Below are positions 18,825 to 29,575 of a DNA stretch of 64,000 nt, piece after piece; position 1 is the stretch's first letter; the number at the start of each line of letters is the position of its first letter. Source of the DNA: Sporosarcina pasteurii (GTDB lineage: Bacteria; Bacillota; Bacilli; Bacillales_A; Planococcaceae). The notes beneath the pieces are model-generated. The model was not told where the DNA came from and searched no databases. It was given only the letters and a program-made list of their open reading frames with translations. Location of the stretch: contig NZ_CP160452.1 of the NCBI RefSeq assembly GCF_041295575.1, positions 1,612,001-1,676,000 of the forward strand. The letters run 5' to 3'. The position numbers and the translations under genes are program-made.

Positions 18825-20195
18825 ATGGAAAAAATCGTTAACTTAGCAAAGGCGAGAGGGTTTGTTTTTCCAGGCTCTGAAGTTTACGGAGGCCTGGCAA
18901 ATACGTGGGATTATGGTCCACTAGGGATTGAATTGAAAAATAATATTAAAAAAGCATGGTGGCAAAAATTCGTTCAAGAATCCCCACATAACGTAGGACT
19001 AGACGCCGCAATTTTAATGAACCCAAAGGTTTGGGAAGCATCTGGTCACACAAGTAACTTCAACGACCCAATGATTGACTGTAAGAAATGTAAATCACGT
19101 CATCGTGTAGATAAGTTGATTGAAGATGCTTTAGAAGCAAAAGGAATGGAAATTGTTGTTGATGGACTTCCTTTTGAAGAAATGAATACACTACTACAAG
19201 AACATGAAATTACATGTCCTTCATGTGGTGAGTTAGATTACACTGAAATTCGTCAGTTTAACTTAATGTTTAAAACTTCACAAGGTGTAACCGATTCTTC
19301 GGCAAACGATATTTATATGCGTCCTGAAACTGCACAAGGTATTTTCGTGAACTTTAAAAACGTTCAACGTTCTATGCGTAAAAGAATGCCTTTTGGAATT
19401 GCACAAATCGGTAAAAGTTTCCGAAACGAAATTACACCAGGAAACTTCACATTCCGTACACGTGAATTTGAACAAATGGAATTGGAGTTTTTCTGTAAAC
19501 CAGGTGAAGATGGCGAGTGGTATGAATACTGGCGCGAATTCTCTAAAAACTGGTTACTAAGTCTCGGGATGACTGAAGAAAATATCCGTCTTCGTGATCA
19601 CACTGAAGATGAACTTTCCCACTACTCAAAAGGAACAGTAGATATTGAATACAAGTTCCCATTTGGTTGGGGAGAACTATGGGGTATTGCGAACAGAACA
19701 GACTTTGACTTAAAACGTCATATGGAATTTTCCGGTGAGGACTTCCATTATCAAGACCCTGTAACGAATGAGAAGTTTATCCCATACTGTATCGAACCAT
19801 CACTTGGGGCTGATCGTGTCACGCTTGCATACTTAACAGATGCTTATACAGAAGAAGAGCTTGAGAATGATGATAAACGTACAGTACTACGTTTCCACCC
19901 AGCACTAGCACCAATTAAAGCTGCAGTTCTTCCACTGTCTAAAAAACTATCGGAGAGCGCAGATAAAGTATATGCAGAATTACGTAAACACTTCCCGACT
20001 CAATATGACGATTCACAATCAATCGGTAGACGCTACCGCCGTCAAGATGAAATTGGGACACCATTCTGTATCACTTATGACTTCGATTCAGAAGAGGATA
20101 AGCAAGTGACTGTTCGTCACCGTGACTCAATGGAACAAGTAAGAATGCCTATTGAAGAAGTTGTTCCATACATCCAAAAACACCTTGAATTTTAA
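18825..20195 (+). CDS. glyS: Glycine--tRNA ligase, single-chain (alpha2) type
   Basis: From the ATG at 18825 (GAGAGG upstream) the enzyme has 456 residues and class II motifs: '[20 protein letters not shown]' at the start, '[17 protein letters not shown]' (motif 1/2 region), '[29 protein letters not shown]' and '[16 protein letters not shown]' (motif 3). The C-terminal anticodon-binding domain follows from about residue 345. It charges tRNA-Gly. B. subtilis uses the unrelated two-subunit GlyQS at this locus, so this is a replacement. The T-box leader is kept. Confidence 0.96.
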   Translation: MEKIVNLAKARGFVFPGSEVYGGLANTWDYGPLGIELKNNIKKAWWQKFVQESPHNVGLDAAILMNPKVWEASGHTSNFNDPMIDCKKCKSRHRVDKLIEDALEAKGMEIVVDGLPFEEMNTLLQEHEITCPSCGELDYTEIRQFNLMFKTSQGVTDSSANDIYMRPETAQGIFVNFKNVQRSMRKRMPFGIAQIGKSFRNEITPGNFTFRTREFEQMELEFFCKPGEDGEWYEYWREFSKNWLLSLGMTEENIRLRDHTEDELSHYSKGTVDIEYKFPFGWGELWGIANRTDFDLKRHMEFSGEDFHYQDPVTNEKFIPYCIEPSLGADRVTLAYLTDAYTEEELENDDKRTVLRFHPALAPIKAAVLPLSKKLSESADKVYAELRKHFPTQYDDSQSIGRRYRRQDEIGTPFCITYDFDSEEDKQVTVRHRDSMEQVRMPIEEVVPYIQKHLEF

Positions 20196-20204
20196 ATCAA
20201 GAAA

Positions 20205-20374
20205 AGCTGAAAACGCCCGGGTAGACGCGACAGGCATAAGCCGATTTAGTAAGAAGGAAGGTATCCTAAAAACGCCGCGTCCTGCGGCAACGGATGCATA
20301 ACCTACTTCGTGTAGGCCCGCGGTCTTTGCCACTGCGTCAGTTTGCTTATGACCCGAGCGGCTGGCGGTTGAAG
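20205..20374 (+). repeat. Long hairpin repeat, copy 1 (after glyS)
   Basis: Nine bases after the glyS stop begins a GC-rich imperfect hairpin. Its outer arms carry GCGACAGGCATAAG (20227-20240) and TTTGCTTATGACCCGAGC. The same two blocks occur in copy 2 after rpsT. The centre of copy 1 is longer and holds several small hairpins. Function is unknown; a mobile repeat or 3'-UTR structure is possible. Confidence 0.7.
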
Positions 20375-20395
20375 TTAGACACTATGAATCATATA

Positions 20396-20439
20396 AAAAT
20401 CCGGAAAGCTTAGGAATTATCCTTCGCTTTCCGGATTTT
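20396..20439. terminator. Bidirectional terminator overlapping the recO end
   Basis: Perfect 14-bp arms at 20396-20409 and 20426-20439. The right arm is also the last coding part of recO and the stop codon lies in the loop. It can end recO on the minus strand and glyS on the plus strand. Confidence 0.85.
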
Positions 20440-21199
20440 CTTGTTTAGGTAATAATTCTGGCATCGCCTCGAGTTTATCTAAAAATCTCCTCGATTTAAA
20501 CCATACGCCAAGCTGTTCATCATAAATCGTTCTAACAATTTTTTTCATCAACTGTTTTGTATCTTTTTTTAATGATAAATTACCAACCCGATGGATAGGC
20601 ACGGTATAAAAAGTACGAATCAGCTTTATTTGTGTAGGCGTCAACCTCACAACGTAAGTATCTAAATGAAAACAACGGTGACACAAAAACCCGATTTCTT
20701 TAAATGAAAAACCAAATTCCCCATCCGTTGCACCGCAATTTGCACATGCATGTAATACAGGATGAATTCCACCAACTCGAATCATTTTCCATTCAACAAA
20801 TAGCGTAATTGCCTCGGCATCATATTCTTCATTAATGGCATGTAAAGCATCAGACAACAACTCGTACACACCTGCGACTCGATTATTTTCCTCAGTAAAT
20901 CGATCAATTATTTCTACGATATAACTTGCATACGAAGTTGCTTCAAGGTCTTCACGAATGAAACGCATCGATTCAATTTGCTCACCTTGGGATAACGTTC
21001 CCATCCCCCGCCCTTTCCTAATTAGAAAAGAACCGAGGGTAAAAGGTTGTGTAACCGCAGCAAGTTTACTTCTAGGCTTTTTCGCACCTCGGGCCATCAC
21101 AGTGATTTTACCTGCTTCTTGCGTAAGTAATGTTACAATTTTATTGGATTCGCCATACGGAATCGTCCGAATCACAATCCCTTCCCATTTGCTCAGCAA
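20417..21199 (-). CDS. recO: DNA repair protein RecO
   Basis: The 260-residue protein has the N-terminal OB fold ('WEGIVIRTIPYGESNKIVTLLT') and a C-terminal helical domain with a zinc site CANC...CHRC near residues 147-179. RecO works with RecR to load RecA in recombinational repair. The TTG start at 21199 has GAGGAGG ten bases upstream. It is the last gene of the pgpH-ybeY-dgkA-cdd-era-recO run; the small yqzL gene that B. subtilis has between era and recO is absent. Confidence 0.95.
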   Translation of the reverse strand: MLSKWEGIVIRTIPYGESNKIVTLLTQEAGKITVMARGAKKPRSKLAAVTQPFTLGSFLIRKGRGMGTLSQGEQIESMRFIREDLEATSYASYIVEIIDRFTEENNRVAGVYELLSDALHAINEEYDAEAITLFVEWKMIRVGGIHPVLHACANCGATDGEFGFSFKEIGFLCHRCFHLDTYVVRLTPTQIKLIRTFYTVPIHRVGNLSLKKDTKQLMKKIVRTIYDEQLGVWFKSRRFLDKLEAMPELLPKQENPESEG

Positions 21200-21236
21200 G
21201 GACCGGCCCCTCCTCTATTTAATTAACCTCATCCAA

Positions 21237-22551
<1,315 letters not shown>

Positions 22552-22557
22552 TCACTT

Positions 22558-22917
22558 TCAATTCGTCAAACTAAACCATTTAGGGATGAAGATTAATAAT
22601 CCCACAATTGCACTTGTCAGAGCAAATACAAGTACTGCACCTGCAGCTAAATCTTTCGCCTGCTTAGCCAGTGGATGCCACTCATTTGTAAACAAATCAA
22701 CCATTCTTTCTACCGCCGAATTCATCAGCTCGAGCGCTAACACGCCACCAATAAAAACAATAATCACAAACCATTCAAACAAGGATAATCCCGTCAATAG
22801 CCCAGCACAAATCACGGTTATCGCAACACTTACATGAATTTTAAAATTTCGTTCTGTTGTAAAACAGTGAATAATTCCTGCCATCGCAAATTTAAACGAC
22901 TTGAAGAATTTTCGCAT
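22558..22917 (-). CDS. dgkA: Diacylglycerol/undecaprenol kinase DgkA
   Basis: The 119-residue integral membrane kinase has three hydrophobic helices (about 30-48, 50-68 and 92-112). The family signature 'ELMNSAVERMVDLFTNEWHPLAKQAKDLAAGAVL' (62-95) holds the catalytic Glu. In Gram-positive bacteria the preferred substrate is undecaprenol. It lies five bases after ybeY and 15 before cdd. Family length is typical. Confidence 0.94.
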   Translation of the reverse strand: MRKFFKSFKFAMAGIIHCFTTERNFKIHVSVAITVICAGLLTGLSLFEWFVIIVFIGGVLALELMNSAVERMVDLFTNEWHPLAKQAKDLAAGAVLVFALTSAIVGLLIFIPKWFSLTN

Positions 22918-22922
22918 AAGCT

Positions 22923-23393
22923 TTACCTCTCAAGTCCAAATGTATCGAGTATCTCTTTTTGCCTTCCAAACATTTTCTTTTCATCTTTTTCTGTCATATG
23001 ATCATAGCCAAGTAAATGCAGAAAACCATGTAAGGCTAAAAAGCCAATCTCTCGTTTAAATGAATGTCCATACTCTTCTGCTTGTCGTTCAGCTGTATCA
23101 GTGGATATTAATATATCCCCTAATACAGTAGGCATATCCGCTTCAACTTTAATTTCGACTTCACCTTCCGTCATTTCTTCCAACGCGAAAGAAATAACAT
23201 CAGTCGGTGCATCAATGCCTCGATAATTTGCATTGACTTCTTGTATTTCTTCATCAGTCATAAAAGTTACAGACACTTCGGCTTCCTCTAGTATACCTTC
23301 TGCGCTTGCAGCATGGTTCAGTAAGTTAGTAACAAGTTCTTCAATCGTATCGGATATTTTATTCGTTTCATCGTTAATATCAAGCTGTAACAT
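22923..23393 (-). CDS. ybeY: Endoribonuclease YbeY, 16S rRNA maturation
   Basis: From the ATG at 23393 (AGAGGTGA eight bases upstream) the product has 156 residues; a GTG four codons earlier overlaps this site. The metal motif HGFLHLLGYDH (near 126-136) is intact, with three His ligands. YbeY acts in 16S rRNA 3'-end processing and ribosome quality control. It lies between pgpH and dgkA, as in B. subtilis (yqfG). Confidence 0.95.
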   Translation of the reverse strand: MLQLDINDETNKISDTIEELVTNLLNHAASAEGILEEAEVSVTFMTDEEIQEVNANYRGIDAPTDVISFALEEMTEGEVEIKVEADMPTVLGDILISTDTAERQAEEYGHSFKREIGFLALHGFLHLLGYDHMTEKDEKKMFGRQKEILDTFGLER

Positions 23394-23410
23394 TTCACTG
23401 ATCACCTCTC

Positions 23411-25468
23411 TTAATCTGGATACTCTATTCGGTTATGGAACATACCGTTTAATGTTTCGCATATTGCGCGCTCTACCCTTTTCAACTCTTTCATCGACAA
23501 ATCACACTCATCGAACTGCCCATCTCTTAATTTATCGCTAACGATTGAACAAACGAGCGCATTAATCTTTTCAGAGGTTGGTTCTTTCATCGAGCGAACT
23601 GCTGCTTCAACACTATCGGCAATAGAAATAATCGCTATTTCCTTTGTTTGCGGTTTTGGTCCAGGATAACGATACTCATCCTCTATCACATCTTCACCTA
23701 ATTCTTTCGCTTTAAAAACAAAGAATTTCAACAAACTTGTTCCATGATGTTGTCTCGCAATATCTACAATTTCACGTGGCATTTTATGTTTCTCTAAAAG
23801 CTGTGCGCCATCCGCTGCATGGGCAATAATAATATCTTTACTCTTCTTAGGTGGTAAGGCGTCATGTGGATTCTGTTCCGCATGTTGATTCTCTATAAAA
23901 AATCGTGGACGCACCGTTTTACCCAAATCGTGATAATAAGATCCAACACGTGCAAGCAAACCATTCGCCCCGATTGTTTCGCATGCTGCATCCGCTAGAT
24001 TTGCAACCATTACACTATGATGGTAAGTACCAGGTGCCTCTGTCAAAATCTTTTTTAGCAACGGATGATTTGGATTCGACAACTCAATTAATTTCATATC
24101 TGACAATAGTCCGAAAGACGTTTCAAAAAACGGTAAAAGCCCGATTGTTAAGGCGCCTGATAGAACACCTGAAGTAATTGCAGCGATAGCATAGAAAATT
24201 AACTCTGTTAATGCATAAGTCGTCTGTGTCATAAGTAAATAAAAAGCAATAAACCCCAAATTACAAATGGAAACGCCTAAGCTCGCCCTTAAAATTGTTG
24301 AGCGCCTAGAAATATTTCCAAGTAAATATAAACTCGTAATACTTCCAAATAATATGTATAACGCAATTTCCATTTGAACGATTGCAGCATAACCATCTTG
24401 TAGCATAATCCCTGCTGTTGCAGCAATGATGATGGAAGTCGTTAATGCTAACCGTTCATTAACCAATAGTTTTATCAGCATGGACGCTAAAGCTGTCGGA
24501 AATAAAAAAACGACCAACGCAATGACCAATGATTTTTTCTTAACGATCGAGCTTTCCCGCCAAGTTTGAAAATGTAAAAAGAAGATTGACATCATTACAG
24601 ACACAAATAAAGCAATGCCTGCTAACGGTTTAACTTGAGTTTGATTTGTTAATAGTCCTGCCAATTCTAGTTGCCGATATACTTCTCTATCAATCACTTG
24701 ACCTTCTCGAACAATCACTTGTCCTTGTAAAATGCGAATTGGTTCAACTGCCTCTCTCGCTTCTTGAACCCTAGACGCTGTTAATGTTTCATTAAAAATT
24801 TCTGTTTCAACAAGTAGTGATCTTGCGATTGATATGACAGGTTCTTCAATTTCTACAGGTATTGTATTTGACAATCTTAATTGTCGTTCAACTTCATACT
24901 TCGCAAACGTCAAATCGGATGTTCGTAAAGGTTTTGATAATTCCTCTCCTAATACACTTACAACACTCGTTTTAATGCCTTCAAGTGTCTCTATGTCTTG
25001 GGCAAGCAAATCCGCGATTGCTTTGTTACTTAGTTGAAGCTCTGGCTCTTCTGCTTCTAATGCTGCTAACTTCTCGCGCATCGCTTCAACCGATTTCTCA
25101 GCTATCTTTACTTCCTCTACTTCTTCTGCACTATCAGCAACCAGTTCTTTTTTAACATCTAAAAGAAAGTCAAAAATTGAAGTCGCAATAGCTTGCCTAT
25201 TCTTCGCAACATCCTCAGTAAATTGGTAAACCGGAGCAACTTCGTTTGCTGCTCTATCCCTCTCCTGTTCAGTCTTCACAGTATCCTCAACAGTCTTCAG
25301 AGAACGAATAGCTTCATGTGCAATTTGAAACTCTTTTAATTCGTATGTTTCTTTTTGGACGATATCAAGCATGAATGTAAAAAGTATGATTGCTGATAAC
25401 GTAATCGTAAATAATGAAAAATAGGTAAACTTTAACGCATTCAAAAACTTTTTTACAGACCGCATCAT
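23411..25468 (-). CDS. pgpH: Cyclic-di-AMP phosphodiesterase PgpH (7TMR-HD)
   Basis: Starting at the first of two adjacent ATG codons (GGGGG just upstream) the protein has 685 residues. Order: one N-terminal helix, an extracellular 7TMR-HDED domain (about 35-275), seven transmembrane helices (about 280-460), then a cytosolic HD domain with 'GTYHHSVMVANLADAA' and 'YYHDLGKTVRP'. It hydrolyses the second messenger c-di-AMP. It is downstream of phoH but a hairpin separates them. B. subtilis yqfF is the counterpart. Confidence 0.95.
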   Translation of the reverse strand: MMRSVKKFLNALKFTYFSLFTITLSAIILFTFMLDIVQKETYELKEFQIAHEAIRSLKTVEDTVKTEQERDRAANEVAPVYQFTEDVAKNRQAIATSIFDFLLDVKKELVADSAEEVEEVKIAEKSVEAMREKLAALEAEEPELQLSNKAIADLLAQDIETLEGIKTSVVSVLGEELSKPLRTSDLTFAKYEVERQLRLSNTIPVEIEEPVISIARSLLVETEIFNETLTASRVQEAREAVEPIRILQGQVIVREGQVIDREVYRQLELAGLLTNQTQVKPLAGIALFVSVMMSIFFLHFQTWRESSIVKKKSLVIALVVFLFPTALASMLIKLLVNERLALTTSIIIAATAGIMLQDGYAAIVQMEIALYILFGSITSLYLLGNISRRSTILRASLGVSICNLGFIAFYLLMTQTTYALTELIFYAIAAITSGVLSGALTIGLLPFFETSFGLLSDMKLIELSNPNHPLLKKILTEAPGTYHHSVMVANLADAACETIGANGLLARVGSYYHDLGKTVRPRFFIENQHAEQNPHDALPPKKSKDIIIAHAADGAQLLEKHKMPREIVDIARQHHGTSLLKFFVFKAKELGEDVIEDEYRYPGPKPQTKEIAIISIADSVEAAVRSMKEPTSEKINALVCSIVSDKLRDGQFDECDLSMKELKRVERAICETLNGMFHNRIEYPD

Positions 25469-25598
25469 TAGATCCCCCTTTGGTTCTCCCGAATAACCAT
25501 CCCCTCGGCAAACCCATTCCAATCATCTGCATGTATACATGACAGCCTTGCTTCCAGGAATCAAAAAGCACTCGCTTCAGCCAACGTGCCCTTCAAGA

Positions 25599-25634
25599 AA
25601 GATGACTAAAGGTTACTTTACCTTTAGTCATCTT
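25599..25634 (-). terminator. Hairpin between phoH and pgpH
   Basis: Perfect 14-bp arms at 25599-25612 and 25621-25634 with an eight-base loop; a short T stretch follows on the minus strand. It lies 86 bases past the phoH stop and probably ends or attenuates that transcript. Confidence 0.7.
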
Positions 25635-25719
25635 CCTTAACAACCAATGCTGTATACGTTAAAATCCTAATAAACGATGATTGTACTAAATAGTCTTCGT
25701 CAGTTGTGTAATACAAGCA

Positions 25720-26679
25720 TTATGATAATTCTTCCTGTTCATACGCATCAATTATTTTAGCCACAAGCGGATGACGCACTACATCTCCTTGTTCTAAATA
25801 TTGAAATTGGATATCAGCTACAGATTTTAGAACAGATTCCGATGCAATTAAGCCCGATTGGATGCCACGTGGTAAATCCACCTGTGTTTTATCACCCGTA
25901 ATCACCATTTTAGAGCCAAAACCTAGACGAGTCAGTAACATTTTCATTTGGGCTTTTGTCGTATTTTGTGCTTCGTCTAATATTACAAAAGCATCATCCA
26001 ATGTTCTACCACGCATATAAGCAAGTGGTGCAATTTCAATGGCACCGCGTTCAATGAGCCGTTCTGTTTGCTCAGCTCCTAGAACATGGTGAAGTGCATC
26101 ATAGAGCGGGCGTAGATACGGGTCTACTTTTTCTTTTAAGTCTCCCGGTAAGAAACCAAGGCTCTCCCCAGCTTCAACAGCTGGCCTTGCTAAAATAATT
26201 TTTTTCACCGAACCAGATTTCAACGCTTGAACTGCAAGTACGACTGCTAAAAATGTTTTTCCTGTTCCAGCTGGACCTAGGCCAAATACTAAATCATGCG
26301 CTCGAATCGCTTGCACATATTCTCTTTGTCCAATTGTTTTTGCACGGATTGCTTTTCCTCTCATATCGCGCGCAATCTCTTCGTCATAAAGTTCCGAGAA
26401 ATATTCAATGGTTTCATTTTTAACCATTTCCAACGCAGTTGCAACATCACGTTGGTTAATATTTATTCCTTTTCGGATCACTTTCAGCAATTGTTCAATC
26501 AGCATAAGTACAATTTGTTGCTTTTCTTCAGAACCATAAACAGTAATGGTGTCTCCACGCGTAATTATCGATATTTCTAATTGCTCTTCGATCAGCTTTA
26601 TATTTTGATCAGAAATACCAAGAAGCATGACTGCCTCATTTGGGTCTTCTAAATGTAATTGAATTAATTGTTCATCCAA
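25720..26679 (-). CDS. phoH: PhoH-like ATPase
   Basis: The 319-residue protein has Walker A GPAGTGKT at 135-142, Walker B 'AFVILDEAQNTT' near 225, and the PhoH helicase-like core. Before it lies a KH-like N-terminal region. PhoH proteins are P-loop ATPases linked to RNA metabolism; the exact job is unclear. The TTG start at 26679 is supported by AAGGAGA. It closes the nfeD-floA-yqfB-yqfC-yqfD-phoH run, as in B. subtilis (yqfE). Confidence 0.93.
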   Translation of the reverse strand: MDEQLIQLHLEDPNEAVMLLGISDQNIKLIEEQLEISIITRGDTITVYGSEEKQQIVLMLIEQLLKVIRKGININQRDVATALEMVKNETIEYFSELYDEEIARDMRGKAIRAKTIGQREYVQAIRAHDLVFGLGPAGTGKTFLAVVLAVQALKSGSVKKIILARPAVEAGESLGFLPGDLKEKVDPYLRPLYDALHHVLGAEQTERLIERGAIEIAPLAYMRGRTLDDAFVILDEAQNTTKAQMKMLLTRLGFGSKMVITGDKTQVDLPRGIQSGLIASESVLKSVADIQFQYLEQGDVVRHPLVAKIIDAYEQEELS

Positions 26680-26684
26680 TAGCT

Positions 26685-27773
26685 TCAGTCTCCTTGAGGT
26701 ATAGGTCTTTTAATAGCAATATTATCGTTAATAAGAAATAATATAGTCCCTATCACTTTATCATCATCGATTGTGACGTGCAAAATTTTCTCCTCTTTCA
26801 CCATTGCATCAGGTCCTAATTCCGCCAATAATTTCATTTTCAATAATGGAATAATAACAGACTTTTCCATTCCTTTCTCAATCTCTAACTGGGCATCTTT
26901 TTCTTCAATAATACGCTCTGTTTCAATAATATTCCAGCTTGATTTATTAAACAAGTCCTTTTCTTTCCACGGCGGATGAAAGGTAAAATCGAGTCGTTCA
27001 TCTCCTTGAACTTTATATTGAATTTTTTTCGGTATCTTAAAACTGTATTCAACCCAGTAATCAGCAAATACGGCCCCATCTGCCCCTACAATCACAGTAT
27101 TTTCTCCTTGTTCCAAAGTTCCTTTTGCCAACGTATCTCCTTTTTTTACGGTCATATAAACACGTCCAACTCTTTCACCTTTCGTTAGTGCAAAACGTGT
27201 AATAACCCCTCCTGTACGAGCCACCAGATCAGCAGGCTCTTCCTTTCGTTCAGGTTGGCTGTCCGACTGCGGTGAGAGCATTGGAATGACTGTTAAGGTC
27301 GTTCCAGAGCGTTTAAAGTGCACCCATGATAACGTAGGTTCGTCTTGCATCAGGTCTCGTCTAATCTCGCCTTCATCTGGAATGGACCTGAGTAAACGAT
27401 AAGGAACGATAGAGGCTTTTTTTAATTTCTTTTCAATTCGTTCTGACACTTCCGGCATTTCAGATTCGACTTTTACAGACCATATAAAAAAGGAACATAT
27501 AAAAGGGATGGCTAGTAAAATAAAAAATCGATAGGAACTGAATAACATTTCCAACCCACGATCTTCCACTGTAGAATATAGATTTAGCTTCAAACCATAA
27601 CGGCGACGATATTTCCGCGCTTGTTTTAAGCCTTTTTTATCGGTGATAAAGTAAGCAGCATTTTCGCTCATTGTCAGTGACGTAACTTTTGTTCCAGTCT
27701 TTTTCAGTTTTGTTAAAAAAGTTGATATGTTTCTTGGTCCAGATACTTTAATTTCGTACCGATTACGCGCCAT
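26685..27773 (-). CDS. yqfD: Sporulation protein YqfD
   Basis: From the ATG at 27773 (GAGGAGG upstream) the protein has 362 residues. A basic N-terminal domain (about 1-75) is followed by one membrane helix (about 82-100) and a large, probably extracytoplasmic domain. This is the YqfD/SpoIV-associated family. The YqfC-YqfD pair is produced in the mother cell in B. subtilis. The start overlaps the yqfC end by 11 bases. Confidence 0.9.
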   Translation of the reverse strand: MARNRYEIKVSGPRNISTFLTKLKKTGTKVTSLTMSENAAYFITDKKGLKQARKYRRRYGLKLNLYSTVEDRGLEMLFSSYRFFILLAIPFICSFFIWSVKVESEMPEVSERIEKKLKKASIVPYRLLRSIPDEGEIRRDLMQDEPTLSWVHFKRSGTTLTVIPMLSPQSDSQPERKEEPADLVARTGGVITRFALTKGERVGRVYMTVKKGDTLAKGTLEQGENTVIVGADGAVFADYWVEYSFKIPKKIQYKVQGDERLDFTFHPPWKEKDLFNKSSWNIIETERIIEEKDAQLEIEKGMEKSVIIPLLKMKLLAELGPDAMVKEEKILHVTIDDDKVIGTILFLINDNIAIKRPIPQGD

Positions 27774-28020
27774 AGCTGCCCTCCTCGCCATTCGATTCAA
27801 CTAGAGAGAATCGTTCAATCGAATCGAATGTAAACACAGCCAATTCCTCCGCCAACTTTTCTACAGTGAGTTGATCGCCTGAAACCTCAATTACATAATC
27901 ATCACATTTAATAATTGCAAAATCGGGGCCAAGTGTCACAAGTTCGTATGGGCCTGTGATTCGTAAAGAAGAAAACTCATCAACAACAATTTGAGAACCA
28001 ATATTAAATAGCTTTTTCAA
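27763..28020 (-). CDS. yqfC: Sporulation protein YqfC
   Basis: A small 85-residue protein of the YabP/YqfC family, rich in beta-strand-like segments, with 'SLRITGPYELVTLGPDFAIIKCDDYVIEV'-type pattern in the middle. In spore formers it is a SigE-dependent mother-cell gene paired with yqfD. The start is TTG at 28020, with AGGGGG eight bases upstream. No catalytic motif is visible. Confidence 0.88.
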   Translation of the reverse strand: MKKLFNIGSQIVVDEFSSLRITGPYELVTLGPDFAIIKCDDYVIEVSGDQLTVEKLAEELAVFTFDSIERFSLVESNGEEGSYGA

Positions 28021-28069
28021 ATAATAAACCCCCTATACATATCGTATGAAATGTATAGGGGATCAATGA

Positions 28070-28531
28070 TTAACGTCTAGATTTTGGTGGTCCAATTATT
28101 TCGGAAAAAATGATACCTTTCATGATATCATCTGAACTACTTGGTACTAAATCACGATTTTCTACATTAGTTTGTTTATTTTTTGATTGGCGTTTTACTT
28201 TATCTCTTCTTGCTTCTCTACGCCTTCCACTATCTGAAGAAATCGTCTTTTGCTTTTGAACTTCTGCTCTCTGTTCTTCGACTTTCCGAAGTGACTCTCC
28301 CGGAATAGCAACTGGACGATGCTCAACTTTTTTAGTTTCTTGCTCCATCTCTTGCTGAATTTCCTTATATATATCTTTAGACATTTCCTTTAGCTTTTTA
28401 ATAGGATTGTCTTGTTCTTTTGACTCTGGAGTAAAAGGTTTTGACCGTCTATCTTCTTCCGAAGATTTCTTTTTCCCACTGAAAAGAGAGCCGAGTAGAA
28501 GCATAATAATGAATGGAATAAGACTTTCCAT
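28070..28531 (-). CDS. Membrane-anchored charged protein in the YqfB position
   Basis: The 153-residue protein has one short N-terminal hydrophobic helix (residues 4-18). The rest is a very hydrophilic Lys/Glu/Arg-rich region with coiled-coil character (about 45-100) and a conserved-looking tail 'IMKGIIFSEIIGPP'. It sits between floA and yqfC, where B. subtilis has yqfB, but I cannot confirm homology. AAGGGG precedes the ATG. It may be a scaffold near the flotillin, which is inference from position. Confidence 0.6.
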   Translation of the reverse strand: MESLIPFIIMLLLGSLFSGKKKSSEEDRRSKPFTPESKEQDNPIKKLKEMSKDIYKEIQQEMEQETKKVEHRPVAIPGESLRKVEEQRAEVQKQKTISSDSGRRREARRDKVKRQSKNKQTNVENRDLVPSSSDDIMKGIIFSEIIGPPKSRR

Positions 28532-28576
28532 TTATTTCATCCCCTTTCCGGGAATTAACTTCCAATTACATTTGAT

Positions 28577-29575
28577 TTATTCTTGATCAGGCGATTGGTC
28601 ACCTTGGCTATATTTACTTATTGATTCACGCATGCCTGTGTCAGCTTGCACGTTTCTATAGTTGACATAGTCCATAATGCCAATATTTCCCGAACGTAGT
28701 GCATCTGCCATTGCCATTGGTACTTCAGCTTCAGCTTCAACTACTTTCGCGCGCATCTCTTCAACTCTTGCCTTCATTTCTTGTTCATTCGCAACAGCCA
28801 TTGCACGACGCTCTTCAGCTTTAGCTTGCGCAATGTTTTTATCTGCTTCAGCTTGTTCAGTTTGAAGGTTTGCACCGATGTTTTCGCCAACATCTACATC
28901 TGCAATGTCAATCGATAAAATTTCAAATGCAGTACCTGAATCAAGTCCTTTAGATAATACTGTTTGGGAAATTCGGTCAGGGTATTCTAGTACATCTGCG
29001 TGACTTACTGATGCACCAATTGTAGAAATAATCCCTTCACCTACACGGGCAATAACTGTATCTTCCCCCGCACCACCAACAAGGCGGTCGATGTTAGCAC
29101 GTACTGTAATACGAGCTTTTGCCTTAACTTCAATTCCGTTCACAGCCACACCCGCAATAAATGGTGTTTCAATTACTTTTGGGTTTACGGACATTTGAAC
29201 CGCTTCTAATACGTCACGGCCCGCTAAGTCAATAGCCGCTGCACGCTCAAACGACAAATCAATATTCGCTCGGTGTGCTGCAATGAGCGCATTAACTACT
29301 CTGTCAACGTTACCTCCTGCAAGGTAATGACTTTCCAATTGACTAATTTCCACGTTTAGCCCTGCTTTATGGGCTTTAATCAATGGAATGACAATACGAT
29401 TTGGAATTACTCGACGGAGCCTCATCCCAATCAGTGTTAAAATACTTACTCTTACGCCAGCTGCTAATGCAGATATCCACAGTGTTACTGGAACGAGTGT
29501 GAAAAATATGGCTAAAACTATTATTGCGGCGACAACTATGGCAGTTGTTGTAATAAACGCAGCATCAATCATCAT
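28577..29575 (-). CDS. floA: Flotillin-like protein FloA
   Basis: The 332-residue protein has an N-terminal membrane segment (about 8-40), an SPFH-type domain, and a coiled region rich in Ala and Glu ('[28 protein letters not shown]' type, 230-290). FloA organises functional membrane microdomains in Bacillus. The ATG overlaps the nfeD stop by four bases, the usual arrangement of an NfeD-flotillin pair (yqeZ-yqfA). Confidence 0.95.
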   Translation of the reverse strand: MMIDAAFITTTAIVVAAIIVLAIFFTLVPVTLWISALAAGVRVSILTLIGMRLRRVIPNRIVIPLIKAHKAGLNVEISQLESHYLAGGNVDRVVNALIAAHRANIDLSFERAAAIDLAGRDVLEAVQMSVNPKVIETPFIAGVAVNGIEVKAKARITVRANIDRLVGGAGEDTVIARVGEGIISTIGASVSHADVLEYPDRISQTVLSKGLDSGTAFEILSIDIADVDVGENIGANLQTEQAEADKNIAQAKAEERRAMAVANEQEMKARVEEMRAKVVEAEAEVPMAMADALRSGNIGIMDYVNYRNVQADTGMRESISKYSQGDQSPDQE

